Assembly (NCBI GenBank): GCA_937928595.1
Contig: CALGJV010000002.1
Span: 1 to 64,000, forward strand
Direction: 5' to 3'
Source: an uncultured Phycisphaerae bacterium
Lineage (GTDB): Bacteria > Planctomycetota > Phycisphaerae > UBA1845 > Fen-1342
DNA: 64,000 nt
Under the pieces are notes generated by a model. That model worked only from the letters and a program-made list of their open reading frames with translations, did not search any database and was not told where the DNA came from. Shown piece by piece: positions 8,314-18,682 of the stretch. Every line of letters starts with the position of its first letter. The first letter of the stretch is position 1. Made by a program: the position numbers and the translations under genes.

Positions 8314-9927
8314 ATGGCCGCCGAACAGACGTTCATGGACAAGCTGACGGCGCTGTGCAAGCGTCGGGGTTTCATCTACCAGTCGAGCGAGATCTACGGC
8401 GGCATCGGGGGCTTCTGGGACTACGGTCCGTTGGGGGTGGAGCTGAAGCGGAACATCAAGAACCAGTGGTGGCGGGACATGGTCACCAATCCGCCGCGTG
8501 GTCCGGACGGCCGGGACGTGGAGATGGTGGGTGTGGACTGCGCGATCATCATGAATCCGAAGGTCTGGGAGGCCAGCGGGCACGCCACGGGCTTTGCGGA
8601 TCCGATGGTCGACTGCCGCAAGTGCAAGGGCCGCTTCCGGCTGGACCAGGTTTTTCGGATCGAGGTGCGGCGGCCGGGCGCGGCGGAGCCGTTTGCCGTG
8701 TTCTCGATGCAGGGCGACGGGACGCACAGCGCGCTGGAGGCGGCGACGGGGCGCGCGACCAAGCTCTCGAAGAAGCATGGCGGCGGGGAGTACGCGCTGG
8801 CGGCGACGAGCTTCAAGGACGTGCTGGCGGCGGATCCGCGCGTGGACGTGCTGGCGTGTCCGACCTGTGACGAGCCGGGTACGCTGACGGAGCCCCGGCA
8901 GTTCAACCTGATGTTTCAGACGTACGTTGGGGCGCTTCAGGACGCGAGCAGCATCGCGTACCTCCGGCCGGAGACCGCGCAGGGGATTTTCGCGAACTTC
9001 AAGAACGTGCTGGACACGACGCGGGTGAAGGTGCCGTTCGGCATCGCGCAGATCGGCAAGTCGTTCCGCAACGAGATCAACCCGCGGAATTACACGTTCC
9101 GCTCGCGCGAGTTCGAGCAGATGGAGATCGAGTTTTTCTGCTCGGAGGCGAGCTCGATGGAATGGTACGAGTTCTGGCGCAAGACGCGCTACGACTGGTA
9201 CGTGAACCTGGGGCTGCGGAGCGAGAAGCTGCGGCTGCGGGACCAGACGCGGGAGGAGCTGGCGCACTACTCGAAGGCCTGCGCGGACATCGAGTACCTG
9301 TTCCCGTTCTCGGACGAGTTCCAAGAGCTGGAGGGCGTCGCGCACCGCGGGAACTTTGATCTCACGCAGCACGCCCAGTTCAGCGGCAAGGACTTGAGCT
9401 ACTTCGACGACGAGGCCTGGGAGCGCGACAAGGAGCAGTACCCGGACCCGGAGCAGGCGCGGCGGGCCAAGAACGCGCCGCCGTACCGTTATTTGCCGAC
9501 GGTGGTCGAGCCGTCGGCCGGCGCGGACCGGGCGACGCTGGCGTTCCTGTGCGAAGCGTACACCGAGGACACCGCGCCGGACGAAAAGGGTGTGCTCCAG
9601 ACGCGCGTCGTGCTGAAGTTCCACCCGCAGCTGGCGCCCGTGAAAGTGGCCTTCTTCCCGCTGGTCAACAAGGAAGGCATGCCAGAGATCGCCGAGGCGC
9701 TGTATCGCGAGACGCGGCGCTACATGACGGCCTTCTTCGACGACAAGGGCGCCATCGGTCGGCGCTACCGGCGGCAGGACGAGGTCGGCACGCCTTACTG
9801 CGTGACGGTCGACGGCGACACGCTGCGGGACGGCAGCGTGACAATCCGAGAGCGCGACACGCTCGCGCAGGTGCGGGTCAAGAAAGAGGGCGTCGTGGCC
9901 TGGCTGCGCGAGCGGCTGGGTCAGTGA
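8314..9927 (+). CDS. glyQS: glycine--tRNA ligase, single-chain dimeric type, 537 aa
   Basis: This class II aminoacyl-tRNA synthetase charges tRNA-Gly. It is the alpha2 type, not the alpha2-beta2 GlyQ/GlyS type. Signature stretches are FIYQSSEIYGGIGGFWDYGP near residue 20, VDCRKCKGRFR (zinc-like Cys pair) near 95-105, motif 2 around FRNEINPRNYTFRSREFEQ, and the C-terminal anticodon-binding domain starting near VKVAFFPLVNKEG. The ATG at 8314 follows GAGAGAG; an in-frame TTG at 8299 is less likely. The length is usual for the bacterial form with a short C-terminus. Confidence 0.96.
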   Translation: MAAEQTFMDKLTALCKRRGFIYQSSEIYGGIGGFWDYGPLGVELKRNIKNQWWRDMVTNPPRGPDGRDVEMVGVDCAIIMNPKVWEASGHATGFADPMVDCRKCKGRFRLDQVFRIEVRRPGAAEPFAVFSMQGDGTHSALEAATGRATKLSKKHGGGEYALAATSFKDVLAADPRVDVLACPTCDEPGTLTEPRQFNLMFQTYVGALQDASSIAYLRPETAQGIFANFKNVLDTTRVKVPFGIAQIGKSFRNEINPRNYTFRSREFEQMEIEFFCSEASSMEWYEFWRKTRYDWYVNLGLRSEKLRLRDQTREELAHYSKACADIEYLFPFSDEFQELEGVAHRGNFDLTQHAQFSGKDLSYFDDEAWERDKEQYPDPEQARRAKNAPPYRYLPTVVEPSAGADRATLAFLCEAYTEDTAPDEKGVLQTRVVLKFHPQLAPVKVAFFPLVNKEGMPEIAEALYRETRRYMTAFFDDKGAIGRRYRRQDEVGTPYCVTVDGDTLRDGSVTIRERDTLAQVRVKKEGVVAWLRERLGQ

Positions 9928-9964
9928 CGCGCGGCCGCGGCCGGCCGCGGCGGAGAGCGTACCG

Positions 9965-11191
9965 ATGCTGTTCTATCTGGGGCTGCTGCGCACGTCGCTG
10001 CGAAGCCTTGACTCGCACTTCCTGCGGTCGCTGCTGGCGACGGTGGGGGTGCTGATCGGCGTGTCGTCGGTGGTGGCGTGCATGTCGATCCTGGAGGGGG
10101 CCTCGAACGACATCCTCAAGCGCTTCAAGTCGATGGGCTCCAACGTCCTGTACGTGTTCCCGGAAACGGCGCGCGTCGAGGGGCGCGTGGTCGGGGCGGC
10201 GCAGACGCTGACGCTCGAGGACATCGAGACGCTGCTGCGCGAGCTGCCCGACGACATCGATCGGATCGCGCCGGAGGCGATGGGCAGCACGACGGTCAAA
10301 CGGTTCCAGAAATCTTCTGAGGCGACGCTCGTGGCGACCACCGCCGCGTACTTCGAGATCCACGCTTTCAAGTGTGCGCAAGGGCGTATCTTCAACAAGG
10401 GCGAGGCCGACAGCCCGGACGCCACGGTGGTCCTGCTCGGGCAGAAGGTCGCGGAGAAGCTGTTCGGCGGCGGCGACGCCCTCGGGCAGTCGGTGAAGAT
10501 CGGCAGTGTCGGCTACCGCGTGGTCGGCGTGCTGGAAAAGCGCGGCAGCCTGGGTTTCATGAACGCCGACGAGACCGTATACATTCCGATCCAGGCGGGC
10601 CTGAAGCGCTACTTCAACCGCAAATGGCTGAACCGGCTGACGATCGCGGTGACCAAGCCGGAGCAGCTCGAGGAGATCCAGAAGCGCGTGCAACGCGTGC
10701 TGCGGCAGGCGCACCGGATCCGCCCCGGCCAGGAGGACGACTTCGGAATCTTCAACCAGCAGGAGGCGCTGCAAAGCTTCAGCGCCGCGATGCTCATCTT
10801 CCGCGTCGTGTTTTACAGCATCGCCGGCATCAGCCTCGTGGTCGGGGGCATCGGCATCATGAACATCATGCTGGTCTCGGTGACGGAACGGACGCGCGAG
10901 ATCGGCGTGCGCATGGCCGTGGGCGCCCGGCGCGGCGACATCCTGCTTCAGTTCCTGGCCGAATCCCTGGTCATCAGTCTCGTCGGCGGCGGGCTCGGCC
11001 TGCTGCTCGGCATCATGTTCGCCGACGTGATGGAGAAAGTCCTCGCGCAGATGGACTTCAAGACCGAGATCAACGCGCTAATCGTGGCCGTCGCGCTGAT
11101 CACGGCCGTTGCCGTCGGCGTGCTGAGCGGCATCTATCCGGCGTTCAAGGCGAGTCGCCTGGACCCGGTGGATGCGCTGCGCTACGAGTGA
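9965..11191 (+). CDS. MacB/FtsX-type ABC transporter permease, 408 aa
   Basis: This is an inner-membrane permease with the MacB topology: one N-terminal membrane helix (about 10-35, ending GVSSVVACMSILEG), a large periplasmic domain (MacB_PCD, about 40-280), and three C-terminal helices beginning VVFYSIAGISLVVGGIGIMN and ending GIYPAFKASRLDPVDALRYE. The coupling stretch TRTREIGVRMAVGARR between helices is typical. Neither the ATPase nor the membrane-fusion partner is adjacent, so the partners must be elsewhere. It starts 37 bases after glyQS. Substrate is unknown; the family exports peptides, siderophores or lipoproteins. Confidence 0.9.
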   Translation: MLFYLGLLRTSLRSLDSHFLRSLLATVGVLIGVSSVVACMSILEGASNDILKRFKSMGSNVLYVFPETARVEGRVVGAAQTLTLEDIETLLRELPDDIDRIAPEAMGSTTVKRFQKSSEATLVATTAAYFEIHAFKCAQGRIFNKGEADSPDATVVLLGQKVAEKLFGGGDALGQSVKIGSVGYRVVGVLEKRGSLGFMNADETVYIPIQAGLKRYFNRKWLNRLTIAVTKPEQLEEIQKRVQRVLRQAHRIRPGQEDDFGIFNQQEALQSFSAAMLIFRVVFYSIAGISLVVGGIGIMNIMLVSVTERTREIGVRMAVGARRGDILLQFLAESLVISLVGGGLGLLLGIMFADVMEKVLAQMDFKTEINALIVAVALITAVAVGVLSGIYPAFKASRLDPVDALRYE

Positions 11192-11982
11192 GTCGGTCCG
11201 CAAGGGGGCGCCGGCGCGCCGCCGACGCCTTGCCCCGTGCCGGGGGCCGGCGGACAGCGCCTGCGATCGGGCGTGTGGGAAACCGATCGAGCAGCTGTCG
11301 CGCCTGCCCATCCGCGGCACAGAGCACGATTGATGCCAGCGCGGCAAGCTGCCCGCTGTCATTCGTCCGGCGGGCTTGGCCCGACCAGGCTCGCAGATCG
11401 TTCAGGGTGCGGGGCTGACGGTCGGACTCCAGCGCTGGCCTACGGGGTTAGCTGACGGGCTCGCAGCGCTGAGTCTGCGTCCGCCCACACGGCGGATTCG
11501 CCCCGGCGGGAGCCGGCCCGGACGGCCGCGGGTCCCGCGTTGGGTTCCCCGTTGCCCGAACCCGCAGGCCCGAGCATTCGGCATGATCAGCAATCCAGTT
11601 GCCAAGATATCGGTCGTGCATCGGGGTCGTCAAGCACCTCTCAACGGCCGCGGGAGCGGCTGCGGCCGTAAGCCTGAAGCCCGACGGACACGCCGCCCGT
11701 CGGGCCGACGAAGGTTCGCTTGGCAGCGGCAAACCACGCGAGCCGAGGATTGCCCCTGCGGGCCAGTGTTCGCGGCAGGGGAGGAGCGCGGGGGAGCGCG
11801 AGCCCGCGTATGGGACCGGCTGGAACCGCGCTTACACGGAATCGCTTCGAGGGGATCCCGGAACGAGCAGATTATCCGGCCGCGCACGGAAGTGGCGGCG
11901 GCGACGCGGCGGGTCGATGCACCCGTTTGAGGCGGGCACAACCGGAAGCGTATTTGTTGCCCGTGTGCCCGGGGAACCGTCA
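11192..11982. other. 791-base gap with no recognisable gene
   Basis: Open frames cross this stretch on both strands, but all show arginine-, alanine- and proline-rich shadow composition and none resembles a protein I know. I saw no tRNA, RNase P, tmRNA or SRP RNA signature. It presumably holds the promoter of the histidine kinase gene and may contain decayed sequence. Confidence 0.35.
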
Positions 11983-14184
11983 ATGCGGAGCATCTGCGCC
12001 AAGTTTCTCGTGCCGCTGGCTCTCCTTGGGCTCGCCTTCGCGGCGTTCCTGCACTACCGCGCGGACAGCCTGACGCACGACCACGCCATGCGCCTGACGG
12101 ACCGACAGGCGGCGCTGGCGATGGAGTTCAACTTGGCGGTTCGGGAGTATGTGGCCGAGGAAATCCGCCCGCGGATGACCGAGCGGGTTGGGCCGGAGGA
12201 GTTTGTTCCCGAAGTGATGTCCACGTCGTACGTCTCGCGCAGCGTGTTCGAGAAGGTCCGCCGAAAGTTCCCGGACGTGATCGTCAAGTTCGCTGCGGAC
12301 AACCCCCGCAATCCACGCAACCAGGCGAACCCCGAAGAGCTGCGAACGATCCGCTACCTCAACGAGCACCCCGAGCAGGCGGAGGTGACAGCTCTGACGA
12401 CGATCGACGGGCGCCGACACAAGGTAACCTACCATGCGCGGCGGATGGAGCCGAGCTGTCTGCCATGCCACGGGGATCCGCGGGATGCGCCACGCTCGCT
12501 GGTCGAACGCTATGGGCCTGTTGCCAGCTTCCACCGGCGGCTGGGGGAGGTTGTAGCGCTCGACACGGTCGCCGTTCCGCTGGACGGGGAAAACGCGGCG
12601 CTCGTGGCGGACACCTGGCGGCAAAGCGCTATCCAGGTGGGCGGGCTGGCCGCCTTGCTGATCACGATCGCGCTGTTGTTCCGGTACGGAGTTTCGCGGC
12701 GTCTTTCCGCCATGGCCCGCCATTTCAACGCCGCCGCGGCCCAGTCCGAGGGGAACACGATCCGGCCGATCTCCGTGAGGGGCCGGGACGAAATCGCGAA
12801 CCTGGCCGCGAGCTTCAACACGCTGGCGTCGCGCCTGGAGGCCACGTACGCCTCGCTCGAGGAACGGGTGGCGAAGCGGACCGCGGCCCTCGCCCGCTCA
12901 AACGCGGAGCTGACGCGCGAAATCGAGGAGCGCAAACGCGTCGAACAGCAGTTGCAGAGCGCCAAGACGGCGGCCGAGGCCGCGACGCGGGCCAAGAGCG
13001 AGTTTCTCGCCAATATCAGCCACGAAGTGCGCACGCCGCTCACCTCGATCCTGGGCTTCACCGACCTGCTGCTGGAAAGCGGCCGCCTGCGGGACGCGCC
13101 TTGGGATACGCTGGAGGCCGTGCAGACGATCCGACGGAACGGCGAGTATCTGCTGACGATCCTGAACGACATCCTTGACCTGTCGAAGCTCGAAGCCGGG
13201 CGGATGACGGTCGAGCGGATCGCTTGCGCGCCGCGGCCGCTCGTCGGTGACACGGTAGGGCTCCTGCGCGGCCGGGCAGAAGCGAAAGGGCTGACGGTGT
13301 CGGTCGAAATCGATGCGTCGGTGCCGCCGACGGTCTGCACGGATCCGACGCGCCTGCGACAGATTCTCGTCAACCTGCTGGGGAACGCGATCAAGTTCAC
13401 CGAGCGAGGCGGCGTGCGGCTCGCCGTCACGATGGCGGGCGAATCCGAGCGGCCGCGGCTGCGAATCGACGTGGCCGACACCGGGACGGGGATGACCGGG
13501 GAGCAGGCTGCGGCGCTGTTCGAGCCGTTCACGCAGGGCGACGGGTCGATGACCCGGCGTTACGGCGGCACCGGGCTGGGGCTGACGATCAGCCGACGCC
13601 TGGCGCGGATGCTCGGCGGGGACGTCTTGCTCGTGGAGACAGCGCCCGGCGTCGGGACGCGTTTTCGGGTCGAGGTCGAGGCGGAACCGACGAACGCGAC
13701 GCGGGCGCCGACGGATGAAGCGACGGACCGCGGCGCGGCAGCGAGGCCCGAGCGGCCGCCGAGACCGGGGAGCTTGCGCGGATTGCGGGTGCTGCTGGCG
13801 GAGGATGGGCCCGATAACCGGCGACTGATCTGCTATATTCTGGAGCGCGCCGGCGCGCGGGTCACGGCCGCTGAGCACGGGCAGGCGGCGGTGGACGCCG
13901 CCCTGGCAGCGCGTGCGGCGGGGCGGCCGTTCGACGTGGTTCTGATGGACATGCAGATGCCCGTGCTGGACGGGTACGAGGCGACGCGCCGGCTGCGTGC
14001 GGCCGGCTACGCGGGGCCGATCGTCGCGCTTACAGCGCACGCGATGCGCGGGGACCGGGAGCGTTGTCTCGCGTGCGGGTGCGACGAGTACCTCGGCAAG
14101 CCGGTGGATCGGAGGGTGTTGCTGGAAACGCTCGCGCGTCTGCATGCCACCGGGAGCGCGGCGGCGGTTGCGGCCGGGGACTGA
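11983..14184 (+). CDS. hybrid sensor histidine kinase with haem-motif Tll0287-like sensor, 733 aa
   Basis: Domain order: membrane helix (about 8-26); extracytoplasmic DUF3365/Tll0287-like sensor (about 30-205) holding the c-type haem motif CLPCHG (Cys159, Cys162, His163); second membrane helix (about 210-232); HAMP segment; coiled coil (about 285-340); HisKA with SHEVRTP (His347); HATPase with [17 protein letters not shown] and [13 protein letters not shown]; and a C-terminal receiver with phospho-acceptor Asp656 in VLMDMQMP. It probably senses redox state or a small ligand through covalently bound haem and phosphorylates its own receiver. It lacks an Hpt domain; the free-standing Hpt protein at 26052 is one possible partner. 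An ATG at 11917 is an alternative start. Confidence 0.9.
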   Translation: MRSICAKFLVPLALLGLAFAAFLHYRADSLTHDHAMRLTDRQAALAMEFNLAVREYVAEEIRPRMTERVGPEEFVPEVMSTSYVSRSVFEKVRRKFPDVIVKFAADNPRNPRNQANPEELRTIRYLNEHPEQAEVTALTTIDGRRHKVTYHARRMEPSCLPCHGDPRDAPRSLVERYGPVASFHRRLGEVVALDTVAVPLDGENAALVADTWRQSAIQVGGLAALLITIALLFRYGVSRRLSAMARHFNAAAAQSEGNTIRPISVRGRDEIANLAASFNTLASRLEATYASLEERVAKRTAALARSNAELTREIEERKRVEQQLQSAKTAAEAATRAKSEFLANISHEVRTPLTSILGFTDLLLESGRLRDAPWDTLEAVQTIRRNGEYLLTILNDILDLSKLEAGRMTVERIACAPRPLVGDTVGLLRGRAEAKGLTVSVEIDASVPPTVCTDPTRLRQILVNLLGNAIKFTERGGVRLAVTMAGESERPRLRIDVADTGTGMTGEQAAALFEPFTQGDGSMTRRYGGTGLGLTISRRLARMLGGDVLLVETAPGVGTRFRVEVEAEPTNATRAPTDEATDRGAAARPERPPRPGSLRGLRVLLAEDGPDNRRLICYILERAGARVTAAEHGQAAVDAALAARAAGRPFDVVLMDMQMPVLDGYEATRRLRAAGYAGPIVALTAHAMRGDRERCLACGCDEYLGKPVDRRVLLETLARLHATGSAAAVAAGD

Positions 14185-14301
14185 GCGCGTCGCCCGCGGC
14201 TTGGCACCTGTGCCCGGGATACACTGCGGTCGCACCGGCGGGGGGCGAGCCAAGCGGTGGGTTTGACGGACGGCCGGTCGGGCTTGTGAGACTGCCGGGT
14301 G

Positions 14302-15642
14302 TCAACCCGGCCCGACCACCGTCCAGTTCCCGGCTTTGATTTTCTCCTCGACGGCCTTGGCCTGCTCGGGCGTAGGCGGAGCGCTGTCGCGGTAGCGCGC
14401 GAACGGGTCGCCGCTCAGGATCTTCTCGTCGCCGCCGCGGAAGAAGTAATGCTCCAGGCCCCAGGAGTAGTCCTGGTTGCGGAACTTCGTGTAGCCCTCG
14501 GCCAGGTAGCTTCCGCCGTCGGATTTCAGCGCCTCGACGATCTCCGTGTTGAACCCCGGGTTGGCACTGGTGGATTGCGGCGAGGCGGCTCCGAAGTACG
14601 CGATCGTGCACGTATCGGGCGAGAAGAGCAGGAGGTTACCGACGGCCTTCTCGTAGGCCGGGCCGATGTAATCGCCGCGGAAGTTCCCGTTGCTGCACCC
14701 GGATGTCGTCACGATGTTGGCGGCCGTGCCCTTGAACGTGCTGAAGTCCATGAGCAGCACCGCCTCCGGCTTGCCGTCGCCGCGGGGCGCCGCCACGACG
14801 CCGGTCGCCCCCCAATACCAGCCGCGCGGGTTGCCGTGGGCGATGATGTGCGCGTGTTGCCAGGGCTGAAGCGTGAACGCCCGCACGAAGTCGGCGGGGC
14901 TGAACTCCTCGGCCCGCTTGTTGGGCCGGAACGTGCCTTCGTCCTGACCGACGTGGCACCAGATTCGCAGGTGTTGCGTGAGCGGTTTCATGGCGTCCTT
15001 CATCAGGACCGTCCAGCCCTCGCAGATCTCGACGTTCATGACGTTGCCGGCCAGCCAGAGCATCTGGTCGCGGCCGACGATCTCGCCGCGGTAGTATCGG
15101 TCGAGCTTGTCGAGGAAGCCCTTCAGCAGCTTCGCTTGCGTCGCGGTGTCCTCGGCCCGGGCCGGCGGCACCCACCAGGCCGTCCAGATCTCGGTCGCGT
15201 TGGTCTTGCGGTCGGTCCTCAGCTCCTCGAAGACGCCGTCGCCGTTCGCGTCCACCCACTCAGCGTCGAAATCTTCGTAATACAGCGGCGCCGGGATCAG
15301 GATCTCCTTCGGGTCGCCCCGCAGGGCGTGCGGCAGGGGGCCGGCGAGGATCGCCCCGACCAGCGGCGGATTGCCGGCCGCGTACTCCTTCTTGAGCAGC
15401 GCGCGGATCTCGGCCGGTTTCATCTTGTAGTAGTCGTCCGGCCGCGGCACGACGGCGATCTTGTGCAGCTTGAGCACGTGCTCGGCATACTTCTGGAGGC
15501 CGGCCTGAAGCTCCGGGTAGACCGACTGGTCGACGAGCAAGAGGGCCCGGCCGCGCGGCGTGTCCTGCGCGGGGGCGCGGCCCGGCAGCGCGAGGAACGT
15601 CAGGAGGACGGGAGAAGCGAGCAGAATCGCGCGCGTGCGCAT
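14302..15642 (-). CDS. secreted caspase-fold protein, C25 (gingipain)-like, 446 aa
   Basis: Residues 1-26 are a signal peptide. The mature protein carries a plausible His-Cys dyad: His269 in HIIAHGNPRGWYWG and Cys316 in VTTSGCSNGNF. This spacing and the flanking strands resemble peptidase family C25 (compare GHG and VACVNGDF in gingipains). A DANGDG stretch near residue 131 may bind calcium. GGSYLAEGYTKF near the C-terminus resembles the late C25 motif of related proteins. It is monocistronic with GGAG ahead of the ATG at 15642. Whether it cleaves protein is unproven; many planctomycete relatives are annotated only as hypothetical. Confidence 0.65.
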   Translation of the reverse strand: MRTRAILLASPVLLTFLALPGRAPAQDTPRGRALLLVDQSVYPELQAGLQKYAEHVLKLHKIAVVPRPDDYYKMKPAEIRALLKKEYAAGNPPLVGAILAGPLPHALRGDPKEILIPAPLYYEDFDAEWVDANGDGVFEELRTDRKTNATEIWTAWWVPPARAEDTATQAKLLKGFLDKLDRYYRGEIVGRDQMLWLAGNVMNVEICEGWTVLMKDAMKPLTQHLRIWCHVGQDEGTFRPNKRAEEFSPADFVRAFTLQPWQHAHIIAHGNPRGWYWGATGVVAAPRGDGKPEAVLLMDFSTFKGTAANIVTTSGCSNGNFRGDYIGPAYEKAVGNLLLFSPDTCTIAYFGAASPQSTSANPGFNTEIVEALKSDGGSYLAEGYTKFRNQDYSWGLEHYFFRGGDEKILSGDPFARYRDSAPPTPEQAKAVEEKIKAGNWTVVGPG

Positions 15643-15749
15643 CAATGTACTCCTTTGTCCGGAGAGGGCATTGTGCGGCGGCCGGCGGCGGCGTGCAAGG
15701 CAGGAGGATGCCGGCGCCGCGGTTGAACGGGCGGCGCCGCGGGCGGTCC

Positions 15750-17177
15750 TCAGGCGGGGTCGTCGGCCGGCGGGAGCGGCAGGTCGAGGAGTCGCTCGGC
15801 GTCGGCGCGGGGCAGTTCCTGCACGTTCCGGAGTTTCCGATCGACGGCCCGGGTGCGCGTCTGCGCCGCTTCGACCGCGTGGGAAGCCTCCTGGAGCTTC
15901 TTGTGCACCTTGTCGATGGCCTCGCCGAACTTGGCGAACTCGCTCTTTACCGCGGCCAGGACCGCCCACACCTCGCTCGAGCGCTTCTCGATCGCGAGCG
16001 TACGGAAGCCCATCTGGAGGCTGTTGAGCAGGGCGCTCAGCGTGGTCGGGCCCGTGAGGACGACGCGGAATTCCCGCTGCAACGCTTCGGCGAGCCCCGG
16101 GCGACGCAGGGCCTCGGCGTACAGGCCCTCGGTCGGCAGAAACAGCAGCGCGAAGTCGGTCGTGTGCGGCGGATCGACGTACTTCTCGTGGATGTCCCGG
16201 GCGCAGCCTCGGAGACGCTGCTCGATCTGCCGGCCCGCGGCCTCGACGGCCTCGGCATCGCCGCGGTCGGCCGCGTCGACCAGGCGCTGGTAGTCCTCGA
16301 CCGGGAACTTGGCGTCGATCGGCAGCCAGACGACCTCGTCGTCCGTGCCGTCGCGTCCCGGCAGACGGACGGCAAACTCGACGCGCTCGTTGCTGCCGGG
16401 CCGCGTGGCGACGTTGCGGGCGAATTGGTCAAGCGTGAGTACCTGTTCGAGCAGCGCACCGAGCTGGATCTCGCCCCAGGTGCCGCGGGTCTTCACGTTC
16501 GTGAGCACCTTCTTCAGGTCGCCCACGCCGCTGGCGAGCGTCTGCATCTCGCCGAGCCCCTTGTGCACCTGCTCCAGGCGCTCGCTGACGATGCGGAACG
16601 ACTCGCCCAGCCGTTTCTCGAGCGTGCCCTGGAGCTTCTCGTCCACGGTCTGCCGCATCGCCTCGAGCTTGCGGGTGTTGTCTTCCTGCAACTCGCGCAG
16701 GCGGTTGGCGACGCTGTCGCGGACGCTGTTGAGCTGCTCGGCCGTGGTCTTGTTCAGGGCCTCGAGCCGCGTCGAGACGCTCTGATTCAGGGCCTCGAGC
16801 CGGCCGGCGAAAGCCTCGAGCTGGTTCTTCTGGAGCTGGGCGATCTCGCCCATCTGCTTCACGAGTGAGTCGCCGACGTTCTTGAGGCCTGCGCCCACTT
16901 CCTCGCGCAGCTGCTTTCCGGCGGCCTGCGAGGATTCTACCAGCCGGCCGAACTCCTCGCGCAGGCCGCGGGCCTGGCCGCCGGCTTCCTCCCGGTTGCG
17001 GCCGAACTCCTCCCGCACGGCCCGCTCGCTGCGCTCGAGCGCCCTCTCCAGCGTTTCCAGTCGCGCGAGCAGGGGCCCAAGATCAGGAGGGGGCGGGCGG
17101 CGGCGCAGCAGCAGGCCGATGCCGACGACGGCCGCGAGAAGCAGCGCCGTTGTGACGGGCGCGAGTATATCCACCAC
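15750..17177 (-). CDS. rmuC: RmuC-family protein, about 475 aa
   Basis: An N-terminal membrane anchor (ALLLAAVVGIGLLL, about residues 10-25) is followed by a long coiled coil (about 35-205) and the RmuC nuclease-like core. The core includes TRGTWGEIQLGALLEQVL, LPIDAKFPVEDYQRLVDA and FLPTEGLYAEAL, the family signatures. RmuC limits inversions between short repeats and is thought to be a PD-(D/E)XK-type nuclease. The start is uncertain: GTG at 17177 or 17174 gives a compact protein beginning just before the anchor, while an in-frame TTG at 17237 adds 20 residues. No strong ribosome binding site decides this. Confidence 0.88.
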   Translation of the reverse strand: MVDILAPVTTALLLAAVVGIGLLLRRRPPPPDLGPLLARLETLERALERSERAVREEFGRNREEAGGQARGLREEFGRLVESSQAAGKQLREEVGAGLKNVGDSLVKQMGEIAQLQKNQLEAFAGRLEALNQSVSTRLEALNKTTAEQLNSVRDSVANRLRELQEDNTRKLEAMRQTVDEKLQGTLEKRLGESFRIVSERLEQVHKGLGEMQTLASGVGDLKKVLTNVKTRGTWGEIQLGALLEQVLTLDQFARNVATRPGSNERVEFAVRLPGRDGTDDEVVWLPIDAKFPVEDYQRLVDAADRGDAEAVEAAGRQIEQRLRGCARDIHEKYVDPPHTTDFALLFLPTEGLYAEALRRPGLAEALQREFRVVLTGPTTLSALLNSLQMGFRTLAIEKRSSEVWAVLAAVKSEFAKFGEAIDKVHKKLQEASHAVEAAQTRTRAVDRKLRNVQELPRADAERLLDLPLPPADDPA

Positions 17178-17290
17178 GGTCGGACCCCGCGTAGAAGCTT
17201 TGGGAGGGAAAGTACCGGAGAACGCCGCTGTCGTCAACCGGGGCGGGCGAGGCCGGCGCGACGGCGCGGGCGGGGCGACCGCCGCGGCGG

Positions 17291-17319
17291 TTGTCCGGCG
17301 TGCGGGGTTCGGCTACGCT
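17291..17319 (+). promoter_or_regulatory. possible ahcY promoter
   Basis: TTGTCC (17291-17296) and TACGCT (17314-17319) are 17 bases apart, about 70 bases upstream of ahcY. The -10 match is poor, so this is only a candidate. Confidence 0.25.
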
Positions 17320-17387
17320 CCGCAGCCCGGGCCGTCGGGTCGCCGCTGGTGTGACCTGACCCCGGCGCCCGACAGGAGCTGCGAACG

Positions 17388-18656
17388 ATGGCGAAGACGC
17401 GCTGCGACGTGACGAACCTGAAGCTGGCCCCCGAAGGCCGCAAAAAGATCCTCTGGGCCGACCGGGACATGCCGGTGCTGGCGCTGATCCGCGAGCGCTT
17501 CGAGCGTCAGAAGCCCCTGCGCGGCGTGCGCATGGGCTGCTGCATGCATGTGACCTCCGAGACCGCGAACCTGATGCGCACGCTCAAGGCGGGCGGCGCG
17601 CAGGTCGCGCTGTGCGCGTCCAACCCGCTCAGCACGCAGGATCCGACGGCCGCGAGCCTCGTGGCCGACTTCGACGTGCCGGTGTTCGCCCGGCGCGGCG
17701 AGAGTGTGAAGGTCTTCTACGACCACCTGCACGCCGTGATCGACGGCCGGCCGCAGATCACGATGGACGACGGCGCCGACCTCGTGAACACGCTGCATCA
17801 GAAGCGGCAGACAGAGGCCGCGAACATCCTCGCCAGCATGGAGGAGACGACGACGGGCGTCATCCGGCTGCGGGCGATGGCGGCCGAAGGCATCCTGCGG
17901 TTCCCCGTGGTGGCGGTGAACGACGCCGACACGAAGCATCTGTTCGACAACCGCTATGGCACGGGTCAGAGCACGCTCGACGGCGTCGTGCGGGCGACGG
18001 ACGTGCTGCTCGCGGGCAAGCGCGTCGTCGTGGCGGGCTACGGCTGGTGCGGCCGGGGGGTCGCGATGCGGGCGCGCGGCGCGGGCGCGATCGTGACGGT
18101 CACCGAGATCGACCCGCTCAAGGCGCTCGAGGCCGTGATGGACGGCTTCGAGGTGCGGCCGATGAGCGAGGCGGCGGCGATCGGCGAGGTGTTCATCACC
18201 GTGACGGGCAACAAGCACGTCATCCGGGCCGAGCACTTCCGCAAGATGCGGCCGGGCGCGATGGTCTGCAACAGCGGGCACTTCGACGTGGAGATCGACA
18301 TCCCGGCGCTGGCGGCGCTGGCCCAGAAGGTCGTCAAGGACGTCCGACCGATGGTGACCGAGTACGTCATCAGCCCCCGCAAGAGCATTTTTCTGCTGGC
18401 GGACGGGCGTCTCGTGAATCTGGCGGCTGCAACCGGCCACCCGGCCAGCGTGATGGACATGAGCTTCGCGACGCAGGCCCTGGCTGCGGAGTGGATCGTC
18501 AAGCACGCGCAGAAGCTCGAAGTGGCCGTGCACGACGTGCCGCGCGAGATCGAGGACCAGGTCGCCAAGCTCAAGCTTCAGGCGATGGGTGTGAAGATCG
18601 ACCGGCTCACGCCGGAGCAGGTGAAATACCTCGCCAGCTCGGGTGAAGGCACGTAG
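17388..18656 (+). CDS. ahcY: adenosylhomocysteinase, 422 aa
   Basis: This enzyme reversibly hydrolyses S-adenosylhomocysteine to adenosine and homocysteine, clearing the inhibitor left by methyltransferases. Visible features are [17 protein letters not shown] near residue 50, the substrate segment [31 protein letters not shown], the NAD-binding [15 protein letters not shown], and the C-terminal [20 protein letters not shown]. The length fits the short form lacking the 40-residue insertion. It is monocistronic, transcribed away from rmuC, and ends at a strong intrinsic terminator. No SAH riboswitch is apparent in the leader. Confidence 0.97.
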   Translation: MAKTRCDVTNLKLAPEGRKKILWADRDMPVLALIRERFERQKPLRGVRMGCCMHVTSETANLMRTLKAGGAQVALCASNPLSTQDPTAASLVADFDVPVFARRGESVKVFYDHLHAVIDGRPQITMDDGADLVNTLHQKRQTEAANILASMEETTTGVIRLRAMAAEGILRFPVVAVNDADTKHLFDNRYGTGQSTLDGVVRATDVLLAGKRVVVAGYGWCGRGVAMRARGAGAIVTVTEIDPLKALEAVMDGFEVRPMSEAAAIGEVFITVTGNKHVIRAEHFRKMRPGAMVCNSGHFDVEIDIPALAALAQKVVKDVRPMVTEYVISPRKSIFLLADGRLVNLAAATGHPASVMDMSFATQALAAEWIVKHAQKLEVAVHDVPREIEDQVAKLKLQAMGVKIDRLTPEQVKYLASSGEGT

Positions 18657-18682
18657 TCGCCGCGGCGGCGCGCGAAACGCGA

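Noticed and set aside
17178-17387. SAH riboswitch upstream of ahcY
   Set aside because: The GC-rich leader lacks the characteristic conserved core as far as I can read it.
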